Shown piece after piece: positions 6,342-14,632 of a stretch of 16,061 nucleotides of DNA. Source of the DNA: Promethearchaeota archaeon (lineage in GTDB: Archaea > Asgardarchaeota > Lokiarchaeia > Sigyniarchaeales > Promethearchaeaceae); the NCBI GenBank assembly GCA_014729055.1, contig WJKO01000216.1:1-16061 (forward strand), written 5' to 3'. Below the pieces are notes generated by a model, which saw only the letters and a program-made list of their open reading frames with translations, was not told the origin of the DNA and did not search any database. Numbering within the stretch: position 1 is the stretch's first letter; each line of letters begins with the position of its first letter. Both the position numbers and the translations under genes were made by a program.

Positions 6342-7334
6342 ATGAACGAAAAAAATTGGAAATATATCAAGAAATTACCACAAAAAGATCAAGATTTAAT
6401 CGACCAGATTGTTGAATTAAAAAAATCAAGAAACGTGCTTCTTTTGGCTCATAATTACCAGCGCGAATCTGTCCAACTCATCGCAGATATATTAGGTGAT
6501 AGTCTAGCTATGGCAAGATCTGCTCAAAAAGAAAAGGATGCCAAATATATTTTAGTATGTGGTGTTAAATTCATGGCAGAAACAGCTTCAATATTAAATC
6601 AAGATAAAAAGATAATATTTCCTGAAAAAAGCAGTATCTGCTCTATGGCAGAATATGTCGACGCCGAGAAAATAAAAAAATATAAAGAAAACAATCCAAA
6701 TGTACCAGTCATATTATATATTAACTCTACTGCAGAATCGAAAACGCAAGCAGACGTTGTATGTACTTCCTCTAATGCAATAATTATTGCGAAAGCGATG
6801 AAAAAAGAATTTAATTCGGATAAAATTGGATTTAGTCCTGATAAAAACCTTGGTCGTTACGTTGCAGAAAAAACGGGTATTCCAACAGATATTATCCCAA
6901 AGGAAGGTAACTGCTATGTGCATAATCAATATAATATTGAACATCTAAACCGTGCTAAGCAGAAATTACCTGAGGGAAAACTCTTAGCACACCCAGAATC
7001 TCCGAAAGAAATTTTAGACAAGGCTCATTTTATCGGTTCAACTTCACAAATAATAAAATATACTAAACAGCATCCCGAGATAAAGAAAATAATTATAGGA
7101 ACGGAAAACGGAATAGTTGATTTACTCAGTAGAGAATACCCCGATAAAACAATAATTCCGCTATGTGAAGATGCAATCTGTAAAGGTATGAAACAAATTA
7201 CTTTAAAATCGATTTTAAACGCTTTAAAGAATCTTGATGCGGGGGAATATAGAATAAAAGTAGACAAATGGATAGCGGATAAATCAATAGACGCTATAAA
7301 CAAAATGATGGAATTATCGAAGACTATAAAGTAG
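6342..7334 (+). CDS. nadA: Quinolinate synthase NadA
   Basis: The 330-aa protein is a full-length NadA, which condenses iminoaspartate with dihydroxyacetone phosphate to quinolinate in de novo NAD synthesis, using a [4Fe-4S] cluster in the cytosol. Visible family motifs are LLAHNYQ (34-40), GDSL (52-55), GVKFMAETA (74-82), YINSTAESK (126-134), TSSNA (142-146), PDKNLGRYV (166-174), HPESP (217-221), GSTSQ (232-236) and GTENGI (253-258). By alignment with the E. coli enzyme the cluster ligands are C100, C191 and C280, spaced as in other short NadA proteins. The start ATG is preceded by a weak GAGAG and by a 12-codon leader frame. The aspartate oxidase/dehydrogenase and NadC partners are not in the window. 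The downstream gene cysS is convergent. Confidence 0.96.
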   Translation: MNEKNWKYIKKLPQKDQDLIDQIVELKKSRNVLLLAHNYQRESVQLIADILGDSLAMARSAQKEKDAKYILVCGVKFMAETASILNQDKKIIFPEKSSICSMAEYVDAEKIKKYKENNPNVPVILYINSTAESKTQADVVCTSSNAIIIAKAMKKEFNSDKIGFSPDKNLGRYVAEKTGIPTDIIPKEGNCYVHNQYNIEHLNRAKQKLPEGKLLAHPESPKEILDKAHFIGSTSQIIKYTKQHPEIKKIIIGTENGIVDLLSREYPDKTIIPLCEDAICKGMKQITLKSILNALKNLDAGEYRIKVDKWIADKSIDAINKMMELSKTIK

Positions 7335-7348
7335 TTGTTAATGACCAA

Positions 7349-7365
7349 TAATTAATCATTAATTA
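7349..7365. terminator. AT-rich palindrome between convergent nadA and cysS
   Basis: The 28-bp spacer between the two stop codons contains taattaat-c-attaatta, a perfect 8-bp inverted repeat around one base. It reaches the cysS stop codon. A role in ending both transcripts is possible, but the stem is weak and there is no strong T-run. Confidence 0.3.
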
Positions 7366-8895
7366 ATTAGAATCAGAATATTTCCACATAGTCTTATTTT
7401 TCATATCATACAATTCTATTCCTATATTTTTAAGGTCGTCTCTTATCTTATCAGCAATATCGTAGATTTTTTTCTCTCTTAATTGTGAGCGGACATCAAT
7501 TATTGCGTTCATCAATTCGGATATCGTTTGTTGTTTTTCGCTTATTAATTCGTCCATTCCGTCTATTTGTTTACCATAAACACCTAATTCTTGGATCTCT
7601 CTGTCAATAAGTATTCCAAATATATTTGCAAAATCAATGATGAAATTTAAGATCATTTTTTTAATCTCTTCATCAATATTTCTTTCAAACTCGAAAATGT
7701 GTTTGTTAACCATTTTTATGAGCTGATATATCTGTGCTAGCGCTTTTGATGTATTCAGATCGTCGTCCATACTTGATATGAATTCAATCTTTAGTTTTTG
7801 GATAGATTTCATCATTTCAACTTTATGGTCGTTTTCCATCTCCGCATTTTTAAATGGCTTGATTGTCTTATAGAATTCTTTAATTTTCTCTAAGGCCGTT
7901 TTTGCCTCTTCTAAGCTATCAGTGGAATAGTTGATCGGTGTTCTATAATTAACAGAACTTAGAAAGAACCTTATAACTACTCCATCATAAGATTTTAATA
8001 CATCATTTACTGTGAAGAAATTATTTAGAGATTTGGACATTTTCTCATTATCTATATTTACAAAGCCATTGTGGACCCAAAATCTCGCCAGCTTAGTCCC
8101 AAATGCAGCATAAGTTTGGGCTATTTCGTTGGTGTGGTGTGGAAATATTAAATCTTTTCCTCCTCCATGAATATCTATCAGTTTATCTAAGTGTTTATAC
8201 GCCATCGTACTACATTCAATATGCCAACCTGGTCGCCCATTACCGTAGGGGGATTTCCAACTTGGCTCTCCTTCTTTGCTTTTTTTCCATAACACAAAGT
8301 CATCTTTACATCGTTTGTCTGAATCTGCTAATACGGAATCTTGGTCACCTATGGTATTTTCTTCATCAAGCGGTTCATATACACAAGATTTCTTATTTTC
8401 TTTAGGAGGTTTTCTCATAAAGAGGGTATAATATTCTTTGTATTTTGTCACATCATAGTAAACGCTATCATTAGAAACGTAAGCGTATCCATTATCCTTT
8501 ATAATCTTAATAAAATCTAGCATTGCAGCAATAGTCTCAGTTGCAAGGGGTTTAACATCTGGAGGAATAACATTTAATTTAAGCATTACATCCTCATATT
8601 CATCAATATATTTTTTTGCAAGCTTTTTAATTGAAATGCCGAGCTCATTACTTCTATTAATCATTTTGTCGTCTATATCCGTGTAATTGGACACAAATTT
8701 AACGTCAAACCCATTAAAAAGAAAATACCGTCTTAAAATATCAAAACTGACTGCTGCTCTTGCGTGTCCAATGTGAGGACTATCATACACAGTTGGACCA
8801 CATACATAGATTAATACTTTGTTTTCGTTAATAGGTTTGAATTCTTGCTTTTTCTTGGCAAGGTTATTATATAATTTTAGCATTTCTTCATCCAC
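7363..8895 (-). CDS. cysS: Cysteinyl-tRNA synthetase
   Basis: This class I synthetase charges tRNA-Cys with cysteine at the expense of ATP. The Rossmann domain carries HIGH (41-44, in SPHIGHARAAV) and KMSKS (285-289). The zinc site is recognisable as C32, C228 (GWHIECS), H253 and E257 (FPHHTNEIAQ). The C-terminal anticodon-binding helical part (about 320-510) is complete. The CP-type segment between about 150 and 200 differs from the common KRDPLDFALWK form (here DKRCKDDFVLWKK, preceded by an acidic stretch) but is intact. The frame opens at GTG 8895, giving 510 aa. The family usually begins MLKLYN, and an ATG at 8883-8881 gives exactly that with a GGATG site 5 nt upstream, so a 506-aa protein is more likely. 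It is a single gene, divergent from the aminotransferase at 9049. Confidence 0.96.
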   Translation of the reverse strand: MDEEMLKLYNNLAKKKQEFKPINENKVLIYVCGPTVYDSPHIGHARAAVSFDILRRYFLFNGFDVKFVSNYTDIDDKMINRSNELGISIKKLAKKYIDEYEDVMLKLNVIPPDVKPLATETIAAMLDFIKIIKDNGYAYVSNDSVYYDVTKYKEYYTLFMRKPPKENKKSCVYEPLDEENTIGDQDSVLADSDKRCKDDFVLWKKSKEGEPSWKSPYGNGRPGWHIECSTMAYKHLDKLIDIHGGGKDLIFPHHTNEIAQTYAAFGTKLARFWVHNGFVNIDNEKMSKSLNNFFTVNDVLKSYDGVVIRFFLSSVNYRTPINYSTDSLEEAKTALEKIKEFYKTIKPFKNAEMENDHKVEMMKSIQKLKIEFISSMDDDLNTSKALAQIYQLIKMVNKHIFEFERNIDEEIKKMILNFIIDFANIFGILIDREIQELGVYGKQIDGMDELISEKQQTISELMNAIIDVRSQLREKKIYDIADKIRDDLKNIGIELYDMKNKTMWKYSDSN

Positions 8896-9048
8896 AATTC
8901 CTATAAAGTCATATCTTCATAAGCTCATAAACTCATTAAATTATTTTCATTTTAAAAAGACTAAAAATTTATGCTATAATTCGGTAGATTTTTTTTTCGA
9001 TGATTCATGAATTAAAATAATTAGATTAGAATTATAAGTGAAAAATAA
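8896..9048. promoter_or_regulatory. Divergent promoter region of cysS and the aminotransferase
   Basis: This 153-bp gene-free stretch holds a plausible plus-strand BRE/TATA element, aaaaatttatgct (8964-8976), a T9 run ending at 8998 and a GTGA 8 nt before ATG 9049. No tRNA, T-box-like or other structured leader for cysS is evident. Confidence 0.35.
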
Positions 9049-10506
9049 ATGTCAGAACAAGAACAAGCAATTTCAGAATGGCCTGATTCTAAGAAGATCC
9101 ATGAGTCGCTCGATGCTCTCGTTGCTCAGCCCATGTGGGAACTTAATAGAGATTATCTCAAAGAAGTGCTAAAATGGTTTGACACACATTGCAGTAAATC
9201 CAAAGCGATGATTGAAAAAGCAAAAAAAATAATCCCTGGTGGCGTGCAACATAATCTTGCTTTTAATTACCCTTGGCCTTTGGATATTACTAAAGCAGAA
9301 GGTGCTTATCTTTACGATGTTGATGGTAACAAATACATTGACTTTTTACAAGCGGGAGGTCCAACATTATTGGGTAGCAACTATAAACCCGTTCAAGAAA
9401 AAGTCATTGAGATCATTAGAGAATGTGGCCCTATTACAGGATTATTTCATGAATATGAATATAAATTAGCAGAAATAATTAATCAGTATATGCCTGCGGT
9501 AGAGAAGTTTAGAGCCTTAGGAAGCGGCACTGAATCATCAATGGCTGCGATTAGAATTGCACGAACAGCAACAGATAAGCGAAAAATAATTAAAGGGGGC
9601 GGATCATATCATGGATGGAATGATCAAGTTGCATATGGAATGCATATCCCTGGCAGTGGTGCTGCTGAAGCAGATGGCATTCCAAGAGGATGTTATAAAA
9701 ACACTCAAGAATTTGTACCGCATGATATTGAAGCTCTTGAAAAAATGTTGAAGAAAAATGATAAAAAAGGAGGAACTGCGGCGGTACTTCTAGAACCCAT
9801 AGGTGCAGAAAGTGGAACGGTTCCCGTTTTGAAGGATTGGAACAAACAAGTTGCAGAATTATGTGAACAATATGGAACACTCCTTATCTTCGATGAAGTT
9901 GTCACAGGTTTTAGGTTGGGAATGGGCGGAGCTCAAGGGTATTTTGGAATTGAACCAGATCTTACAATCTTCGGAAAGATTGTGACCGGTGGATATCCAA
10001 TGGCTGGTGGGGTCGGTGGAAAGGAAGAATACATGGAATACGTAGCAGCTGGTGTTGAAGCAGGTAAAAAACGAGCTTACGTTGGAGGCACATTATCTGC
10101 GAATCCTATGAGTTGCTGTGCTGGATATTGGGCAATTAAGGAGATAGCACGAACAAAAGCGTACTTAAAAGCGGGTAGAGCGGGTGACAGAATTACTAAA
10201 GGTTTACAGGAAATTATTGAAAAATATCAGCTTCCTTACGTTGCATTTAATCATGCATCAATTTGCCATTTGGAGACAAGTGGTTTGATGAATATTGATA
10301 TTATGGATCCAATCCAAAGTAAACAGATTACGGCACGAAAGGATATGCTTCACGAGATGGGCGCAGCATATACGACTAAAGGAATCATTACTTTGGCCGG
10401 TAGTAGAATATATACAAGCATGGCAGACAATGATGAGGTAATTGATAAAGCCCTGGCAGGTTTTGACGAAGTTATGTCTCATGTAGAACCTCCAAAGAAA
10501 AAATAA
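9049..10506 (+). CDS. Class-III PLP aminotransferase, glutamate-1-semialdehyde aminomutase-like
   Basis: The 485-aa PLP enzyme is of fold type I, class III. Features are IIPGGVQHN (61-69), YDVDGNKYIDF (89-99), the phosphate-binding GSGTESSMAAIRIAR (158-172), SYHGWND (186-192), LLIFDEVVTGFR (278-289) with the pyridine-nitrogen Asp at 282, and FGKIVTGGYPMAGG (308-321) with the Schiff-base Lys at 310. The closest named family is glutamate-1-semialdehyde 2,1-aminomutase (tetrapyrrole synthesis). However, this protein carries about 50 extra N-terminal residues and replaces the usual CYHGHGD by SYHGWND, and no haem or cobalamin genes lie nearby. I therefore give no gene symbol; an amino-acid racemase or other aminotransferase of the class is possible. 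The start ATG has a GTGA 8 nt upstream. The gene stands alone, convergent with the methyltransferase. Confidence 0.88.
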   Translation: MSEQEQAISEWPDSKKIHESLDALVAQPMWELNRDYLKEVLKWFDTHCSKSKAMIEKAKKIIPGGVQHNLAFNYPWPLDITKAEGAYLYDVDGNKYIDFLQAGGPTLLGSNYKPVQEKVIEIIRECGPITGLFHEYEYKLAEIINQYMPAVEKFRALGSGTESSMAAIRIARTATDKRKIIKGGGSYHGWNDQVAYGMHIPGSGAAEADGIPRGCYKNTQEFVPHDIEALEKMLKKNDKKGGTAAVLLEPIGAESGTVPVLKDWNKQVAELCEQYGTLLIFDEVVTGFRLGMGGAQGYFGIEPDLTIFGKIVTGGYPMAGGVGGKEEYMEYVAAGVEAGKKRAYVGGTLSANPMSCCAGYWAIKEIARTKAYLKAGRAGDRITKGLQEIIEKYQLPYVAFNHASICHLETSGLMNIDIMDPIQSKQITARKDMLHEMGAAYTTKGIITLAGSRIYTSMADNDEVIDKALAGFDEVMSHVEPPKKK

Positions 10507-10523
10507 TCACATTCTTGTTTCCA

Positions 10524-10545
10524 TTTTTTTACTTCACTTTTTTTT
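10524..10545 (+). terminator. T-tract terminator of the aminotransferase gene
   Basis: T7 (10524-10530) and T8 (10538-10545) follow the stop at 10506 within 40 nt, with no stem-loop. The second run lies inside the convergent methyltransferase gene, where its complement encodes the terminal KIKKK. Confidence 0.55.
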
Positions 10546-12609
10546 GATTTTAGATTTAATATACGCTACAATTTCTTCATCTATATCGTAATATTGAAAT
10601 ACTAGATTGTTTAATTTTCCTTCAAGATTCTCAAGATTTTTGGTAAGTGCCCCTTTACTTCTTTCTGATATTATTGATTTCACAATATCAACAATCTTTT
10701 TTTGCTGATCACTTGAAGCTTTAAAAATGGGTATTTTCTTGATATTGCTTAAAAGAATGCGAGGAAACAAATGTTTCTCACGAAATAATATCATATATAA
10801 AAATTGAATCAATTTTGAATTCAGAATCCCTAAAATATAATGGATGTCATAGGTAATATCTATAATTATTAGATTATATACCGTTTGAAGTGTTACATAT
10901 TCACCTATATCATCAATTGCCGCATGAATTTCCTCGCCCAGTTGTCTTATGACAATTTTAGGAGAAAAATAAAGAGGTAAGTTGTTTTCTTTTCTAATAT
11001 TTTTTTGAGAAATATAAGTATTCTTAAAATCAATAAAAAATCTCTTCACATTCGCTCCGCTGAGAATCTTCTTGTGGTCCGTGTTGGAATCTTTGGTTAT
11101 ATAATCTGACCCTTTTCCAATTTCCTCCCCTCTATGAATCTCTATTATTTCACTAAGCGCTATAGTATTCTCATTAATTTTAGATAGAAAGTTTTTTATT
11201 TCTGGTTCTGCAAAAATAATTCTATATTTCGGAATTTTTAACAGATATTCTTGAGATATAAACACCCGTGCACCCTTTTTGTGTGAAAATGAATTTAAAT
11301 CTTGATATTTACTAAAAGGAAATTGATTCATTAAGGATTTCGTCTTTTCAAACAAGATGATTGAATTAGAGACATTGATATCATCGAATACACCAGAAAC
11401 ATGATCTATCCCAATAATTTTGGTATTTTCAAGAAGAAATCTTCTTATGGGTGCAAAATGGTTCCTTCCGATAAAGGAATCAGGAATTATAAATCCAAAC
11501 AATCCATTTAATTTCATACAATTATAAGCCTGCTCGATAAAAAGGCTATATAAATCAAATTGTTTGATTGCGGTATTATAATCACACTTTAAACCTTTCT
11601 TATAATCTCTGGATATATCTTTTGAGCTTATATATGGAGGATTTCCGATGATAATATCGAAAGCTTCTATATCATCCTTGGGTTTCAGAAAGTCATCATT
11701 ATATATGTTTTTACTAATTGTTTGCCAACATTTAGCAATATATCGCCTCTTGTAATCTTCTGAATTACTAATTATATAATCTTCTGAAGTATTATTTAAT
11801 AGAAATACAAGAATAGAGATTTTACAAGTCTTTAGCGTTAAATTATCAATTTCGATTCCGAAGATATGATTGAATATTTCGTAAGTTTTCTCATACAAAA
11901 CGCTTTCGATTGTGTTAATCAGAACTTTAACGTCTTCTAAATTATCGTAGTGCTTCAATTCATTAAGAAGAAATGAATATTTATTGCAGATACAAGTAAA
12001 TGCCTCTTCAAGAAAGATGCCAACACCACAAGCAGGATCCAGAATCTTGATAGAAAATAAGTTTTCATTTAATTTTGAGTCTACTTCTTTCTTTTTTTCT
12101 ATATGCTTTAGAATATTTCCTATCGCTTTATCAAAATACGGATTGATCGTTGCTTTACAGATATATTTGGCAATAATGCGCGGTGTGTAAAATGCACCCT
12201 TGTCTTTTGGTTGTTTGAGTATAAATTTAGTATGAAAATTTTTTATGAAATCCTTATCTCTATCCATTATCGAAACACAAGATTCCGAGTTTTTTATTAA
12301 AAAGTTGGATATTTCTTTTTCTATTTGATCTAGCAACCAAAAATCGTTTCCAATTAAATTTTCTCCCTTATTAATTCTTGAGATGAACTTATTCAGGCTT
12401 CTGGGATAGATAATCTTATTTTTACTTTTTAATAATTCCTCTTTAAAATGTACAGTGTTGTGAGCCATTCGTAGATTATCAAAGTTACAACCAAGAATTC
12501 GGCAGATTTTGAGAACAATCAAGAGTTCTAAAACATAAAATAAAGACTTATTAGGTTTCATTTTGTTGAGATGCCCCTCTAAAAACGCAAAAAAGTCTTT
12601 ATTATTCAT
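10534..12609 (-). CDS. N6-adenine DNA methyltransferase with target-recognition domain (Eco57I/TaqI-like)
   Basis: The 691-aa protein methylates adenine N6 in a specific DNA sequence using S-adenosylmethionine. A helical N-terminal part (1-130) precedes GAFYTP (138-143), motif I ILDPACGVGIF (189-199), FGIEIDNLTLKTCKI (250-264) and the catalytic NPPY (323-326, in DIIIGNPPYISS). From about 480 to 660 a TaqI/HsdS-like recognition domain is seen (LSEIIEIHRGEEIGKGS, then SNIKKIPIFKASSDQQKKIV), followed by a helical tail. I see no PD-(D/E)xK or other nuclease motif in the N-terminus and no restriction gene beside it. It may therefore be an orphan methyltransferase, or a type IIG-like protein without its nuclease. 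ATG 12609 has no clear ribosome site. It is divergent from the Lrp-type gene with only about 90 bp between. Confidence 0.88.
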   Translation of the reverse strand: MNNKDFFAFLEGHLNKMKPNKSLFYVLELLIVLKICRILGCNFDNLRMAHNTVHFKEELLKSKNKIIYPRSLNKFISRINKGENLIGNDFWLLDQIEKEISNFLIKNSESCVSIMDRDKDFIKNFHTKFILKQPKDKGAFYTPRIIAKYICKATINPYFDKAIGNILKHIEKKKEVDSKLNENLFSIKILDPACGVGIFLEEAFTCICNKYSFLLNELKHYDNLEDVKVLINTIESVLYEKTYEIFNHIFGIEIDNLTLKTCKISILVFLLNNTSEDYIISNSEDYKRRYIAKCWQTISKNIYNDDFLKPKDDIEAFDIIIGNPPYISSKDISRDYKKGLKCDYNTAIKQFDLYSLFIEQAYNCMKLNGLFGFIIPDSFIGRNHFAPIRRFLLENTKIIGIDHVSGVFDDINVSNSIILFEKTKSLMNQFPFSKYQDLNSFSHKKGARVFISQEYLLKIPKYRIIFAEPEIKNFLSKINENTIALSEIIEIHRGEEIGKGSDYITKDSNTDHKKILSGANVKRFFIDFKNTYISQKNIRKENNLPLYFSPKIVIRQLGEEIHAAIDDIGEYVTLQTVYNLIIIDITYDIHYILGILNSKLIQFLYMILFREKHLFPRILLSNIKKIPIFKASSDQQKKIVDIVKSIISERSKGALTKNLENLEGKLNNLVFQYYDIDEEIVAYIKSKIKKK

Positions 12610-12630
12610 TAATGATCATATAGAACGATG

Positions 12631-12659
12631 AGAATTTTATTATTTTTTTCTAAAATTCT
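12631..12659. promoter_or_regulatory. Inverted repeat, candidate operator upstream of the Lrp-type gene
   Basis: The arms agaatttta (12631-12639) and taaaattct (12651-12659) are perfect reverse complements separated by 11 nt, placing half-sites about two helical turns apart. It lies in the short divergent spacer between the methyltransferase and Lrp-type genes. Lrp/AsnC regulators commonly bind AT-rich dyads in their own promoters, so autoregulation is a reasonable inference. Confidence 0.5.
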
Positions 12660-12688
12660 TTTAAAAGAGAAAAACCAAATAAAGTATA

Positions 12689-12693
12689 GGTGA
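12689..12693 (+). promoter_or_regulatory. Ribosome binding site deciding the start of the Lrp-type gene
   Basis: GGTGA, a good match to the archaeal anti-Shine-Dalgarno partner, is followed after 5 nt by ATG 12699. The alternative GTG at 12690 lies inside the site itself and is therefore unlikely to be the start. Confidence 0.7.
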
Positions 12694-12698
12694 GAAAA

Positions 12699-13274
12699 AT
12701 GTTTAATGAGAGATTAAAAATTGATGAAGTTGACAAAATGATTATAAGATTACTGCAAGATAACCCCGATATGACTCACTCCGAAATTAGTGAAAAAGTA
12801 AATAAGAGTCAACCAGCAGTGGGAGCACGTATCATAAAATTAAGAAGAAAACATCTCTTAGAAACTCAAATCGGCGTAAACTTTAAGGAAGTTGATATTA
12901 AATTAGCGAAAGTAGAGATGTTGACAAAAGACGTATCCAATATTTTAGAAAAGATTAGACAATGTCCCTTTGTACTACATGCGTTTAAAATAAGCGGTAA
13001 TACAAATCTATGTGTCCTTATATGCGCCCCTGATATCAAAACGATTGACGATATGGTCGATTTATGCTTCAGAAATGACGATGACATAGTGACAGTTAAT
13101 ATTAGTTATATTATATCTTCTGTAAAAGATTTAATCTTGCCGATAAGTTTTGAGATAGAACATTTTGATGAATTTGGGTGTGGTAGAGACTGCATGATTC
13201 GGAAAGGCGAAACCGAAAAATTGAAGGCGCTTATCAGAGAGACTCAAGAAAAAGCCTTAAAAGAGTCAAAATAA
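12699..13274 (+). CDS. Lrp/AsnC-family transcriptional regulator with Cys-containing C-terminal extension
   Basis: From ATG 12699 the protein has 191 aa. An N-terminal winged helix-turn-helix of AsnC type spans about 6-60 (KIDEVDKMIIRLLQDNPDMT, SQPAVGARIIKLRRKHLLE). It is followed by a degenerate ligand-binding RAM domain (about 65-140). A further 50 residues exceed the usual length of about 150 and contain EFGCGRDCMIRKGE with C161 and C165. Additional cysteines at 89, 105, 109 and 123 make the protein Cys-rich for this family, so metal or redox sensing is conceivable. Family members act as dimers or octamers that sense amino acids and control nitrogen metabolism. The convergent neighbour, glutamate dehydrogenase, would fit as a target. 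An inverted repeat upstream may be its own operator. Confidence 0.88.
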   Translation: MFNERLKIDEVDKMIIRLLQDNPDMTHSEISEKVNKSQPAVGARIIKLRRKHLLETQIGVNFKEVDIKLAKVEMLTKDVSNILEKIRQCPFVLHAFKISGNTNLCVLICAPDIKTIDDMVDLCFRNDDDIVTVNISYIISSVKDLILPISFEIEHFDEFGCGRDCMIRKGETEKLKALIRETQEKALKESK

Positions 13275-13305
13275 AAAGATTCTTAAAATATATTTCAATT
13301 CAATT

Positions 13306-14553
13306 TTAGGGATAAAATCCCCTATATCTTATTGCCTTAGCTAATCTATCCACAGCGATCAAATATGCTGCTAAACGAAAGCTAATATTTCTTTCTTCTT
13401 GCATACGATATACATTATCGAACGACTCTAAAATAATGTTTTCTAACTCATTGTTTACTCGTTTTAAACTCCACCTAATAGCAGCTAAGTCTTGCACCCA
13501 CTCAAAATAAGAACAAATAACACCCCCTGCATTGGCAAGAATATCGGGAATCGCTTCAATATTGCGTTGCCGTAAAATAATATCTGCTTTCGGGGTTGTA
13601 GGACCATTAGCTCCCTCGATTATGTATTTGCATTGTAAACTTTCAGCATTATCTTCCGTAATCTGGTTCTCAACTGCACAAGGGCAGAAAAAGTCACATT
13701 GGTGCCCCAATAGTTCTTTATTTGTTATTCTTTCATTTTTATTATAATTCTTTAAATTCTTATTTACAGAAATGTAATCCAACATTTCTCTAATGTCTAA
13801 TCCGCTTTTATCAAAATAACCTCCCGTAATATCTGATATTCCTATTACTTTTACATCCCAATCTGCTAGATTTTTAGCAAGGGAACTCCCTACATTGCCG
13901 AAACCTTGTATGATGATCTTTTGGTCTTTTAAGGTTAAATTTCTCCGCTTACAGAATTCTCTCAGAACGAAGGCAACACCCAAGCCAGTCGCATCTGATC
14001 GACCCAGACTCCCTCCGATCTCCACAGGCTTACCCGTAACAACACTTGGTGTTGTTGTTCCGACTTGCATAGAATAAGTATCCATTATCCACGCCATTGT
14101 CTGTTCATTTGTATTCATATCTGGTGCCGGTATGTCTTTATTTGGACCTATAACATCGATTATTGCAGACGTAAAACGTCTTGTGAGTCTTTCTAGCTCA
14201 TTATCTGACATTGTTGAAGGATCACATGTGATTCCACCTTTAGCTCCACCCAATGGTAGGTTCGCTAGGGCACATTTAAATGTCATCCACATCGCAAGTG
14301 CTGTCACTTCATCCATGTCAACTTCGGGAGCATATCGAACGCCCCCCTTTCCAGGTCCGCGCACATCACTATGAAGAATCCTATAACCTCTAAACATTTT
14401 AATTTCCCCATTATCCATCTTTACTGGACAATTAACTGTTAATATCTGCTTAGGATAATTGAGATATTCTAATATATTTTCTTCAATTTCCAAATAGTCG
14501 CCTGCTAAGCGCAGCTGCTCACGAGCATTCTCCAAAGCGTTTTTTTTCTCCAT
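13306..14553 (-). CDS. gdhA: Glutamate dehydrogenase (Glu/Leu/Phe/Val dehydrogenase family)
   Basis: The enzyme interconverts glutamate with 2-oxoglutarate and ammonia using NAD(P). From ATG 14553 it has 415 aa, the size of hexameric archaeal enzymes. Numbered from that ATG, it shows KGGVRYAPEVDMDEV (69-83), the catalytic-Lys signature LPLGGAKGGI (100-109, K105), PAPDMNTNEQTM (142-153), the Rossmann fingerprint GFGNVG (217-222), PCAVENQI, EGANGPTTPKAD and NAGGVICSYFEW. Nothing in the sequence is broken. Coenzyme preference cannot be decided safely. The frame extends three codons upstream to TTG 14562, but neither start has a strong ribosome site, and TGAGAAAAATG before ATG 14553 matches the layout of the neighbouring Lrp-type gene, so ATG is preferred. 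It is convergent with that regulator (31 bp between) and divergent from the ceramidase-like gene. Substrate could be another amino acid of the family, but glutamate is most likely. Confidence 0.94.
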   Translation of the reverse strand: MEKKNALENAREQLRLAGDYLEIEENILEYLNYPKQILTVNCPVKMDNGEIKMFRGYRILHSDVRGPGKGGVRYAPEVDMDEVTALAMWMTFKCALANLPLGGAKGGITCDPSTMSDNELERLTRRFTSAIIDVIGPNKDIPAPDMNTNEQTMAWIMDTYSMQVGTTTPSVVTGKPVEIGGSLGRSDATGLGVAFVLREFCKRRNLTLKDQKIIIQGFGNVGSSLAKNLADWDVKVIGISDITGGYFDKSGLDIREMLDYISVNKNLKNYNKNERITNKELLGHQCDFFCPCAVENQITEDNAESLQCKYIIEGANGPTTPKADIILRQRNIEAIPDILANAGGVICSYFEWVQDLAAIRWSLKRVNNELENIILESFDNVYRMQEERNISFRLAAYLIAVDRLAKAIRYRGFYP

Positions 14554-14581
14554 TTTTCTCAATCAAAATAAAACAAGTTAG

Positions 14582-14597
14582 ACTTAAAAATTTAAGT
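14582..14597. promoter_or_regulatory. 7-bp inverted repeat in the gdhA/ceramidase-like divergent promoter
   Basis: acttaaa (14582-14588) and tttaagt (14591-14597) pair perfectly around two bases. The dyad lies about 30 nt before the gdhA ATG and about 36 nt before the first ATG of the ceramidase-like gene, in an 80-bp spacer that also holds TATA-like AT stretches. It may be a regulator site or a bidirectional core promoter. Confidence 0.4.
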
Positions 14598-14632
14598 ACA
14601 ATTGAATATTCAAAATTTAAAAAATTATAAAA

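Noticed and set aside
8103..8405. Plus-strand 100-codon frame inside cysS
   Set aside because: Antisense to a conserved synthetase region; Tyr/Leu-rich composition is a mirror effect.
8896..9048. Riboswitch or T-box leader for cysS
   Set aside because: No paired-stem structure or conserved leader motif is visible, and such leaders are not expected in archaea.
10534..12609. Complete type IIG restriction-modification enzyme
   Set aside because: No nuclease motif could be pointed to in the N-terminal 130 residues.
12690..12698. GTG 12690 as start of the Lrp-type regulator
   Set aside because: The codon lies within the GGTGA ribosome site that is ideally spaced for ATG 12699.
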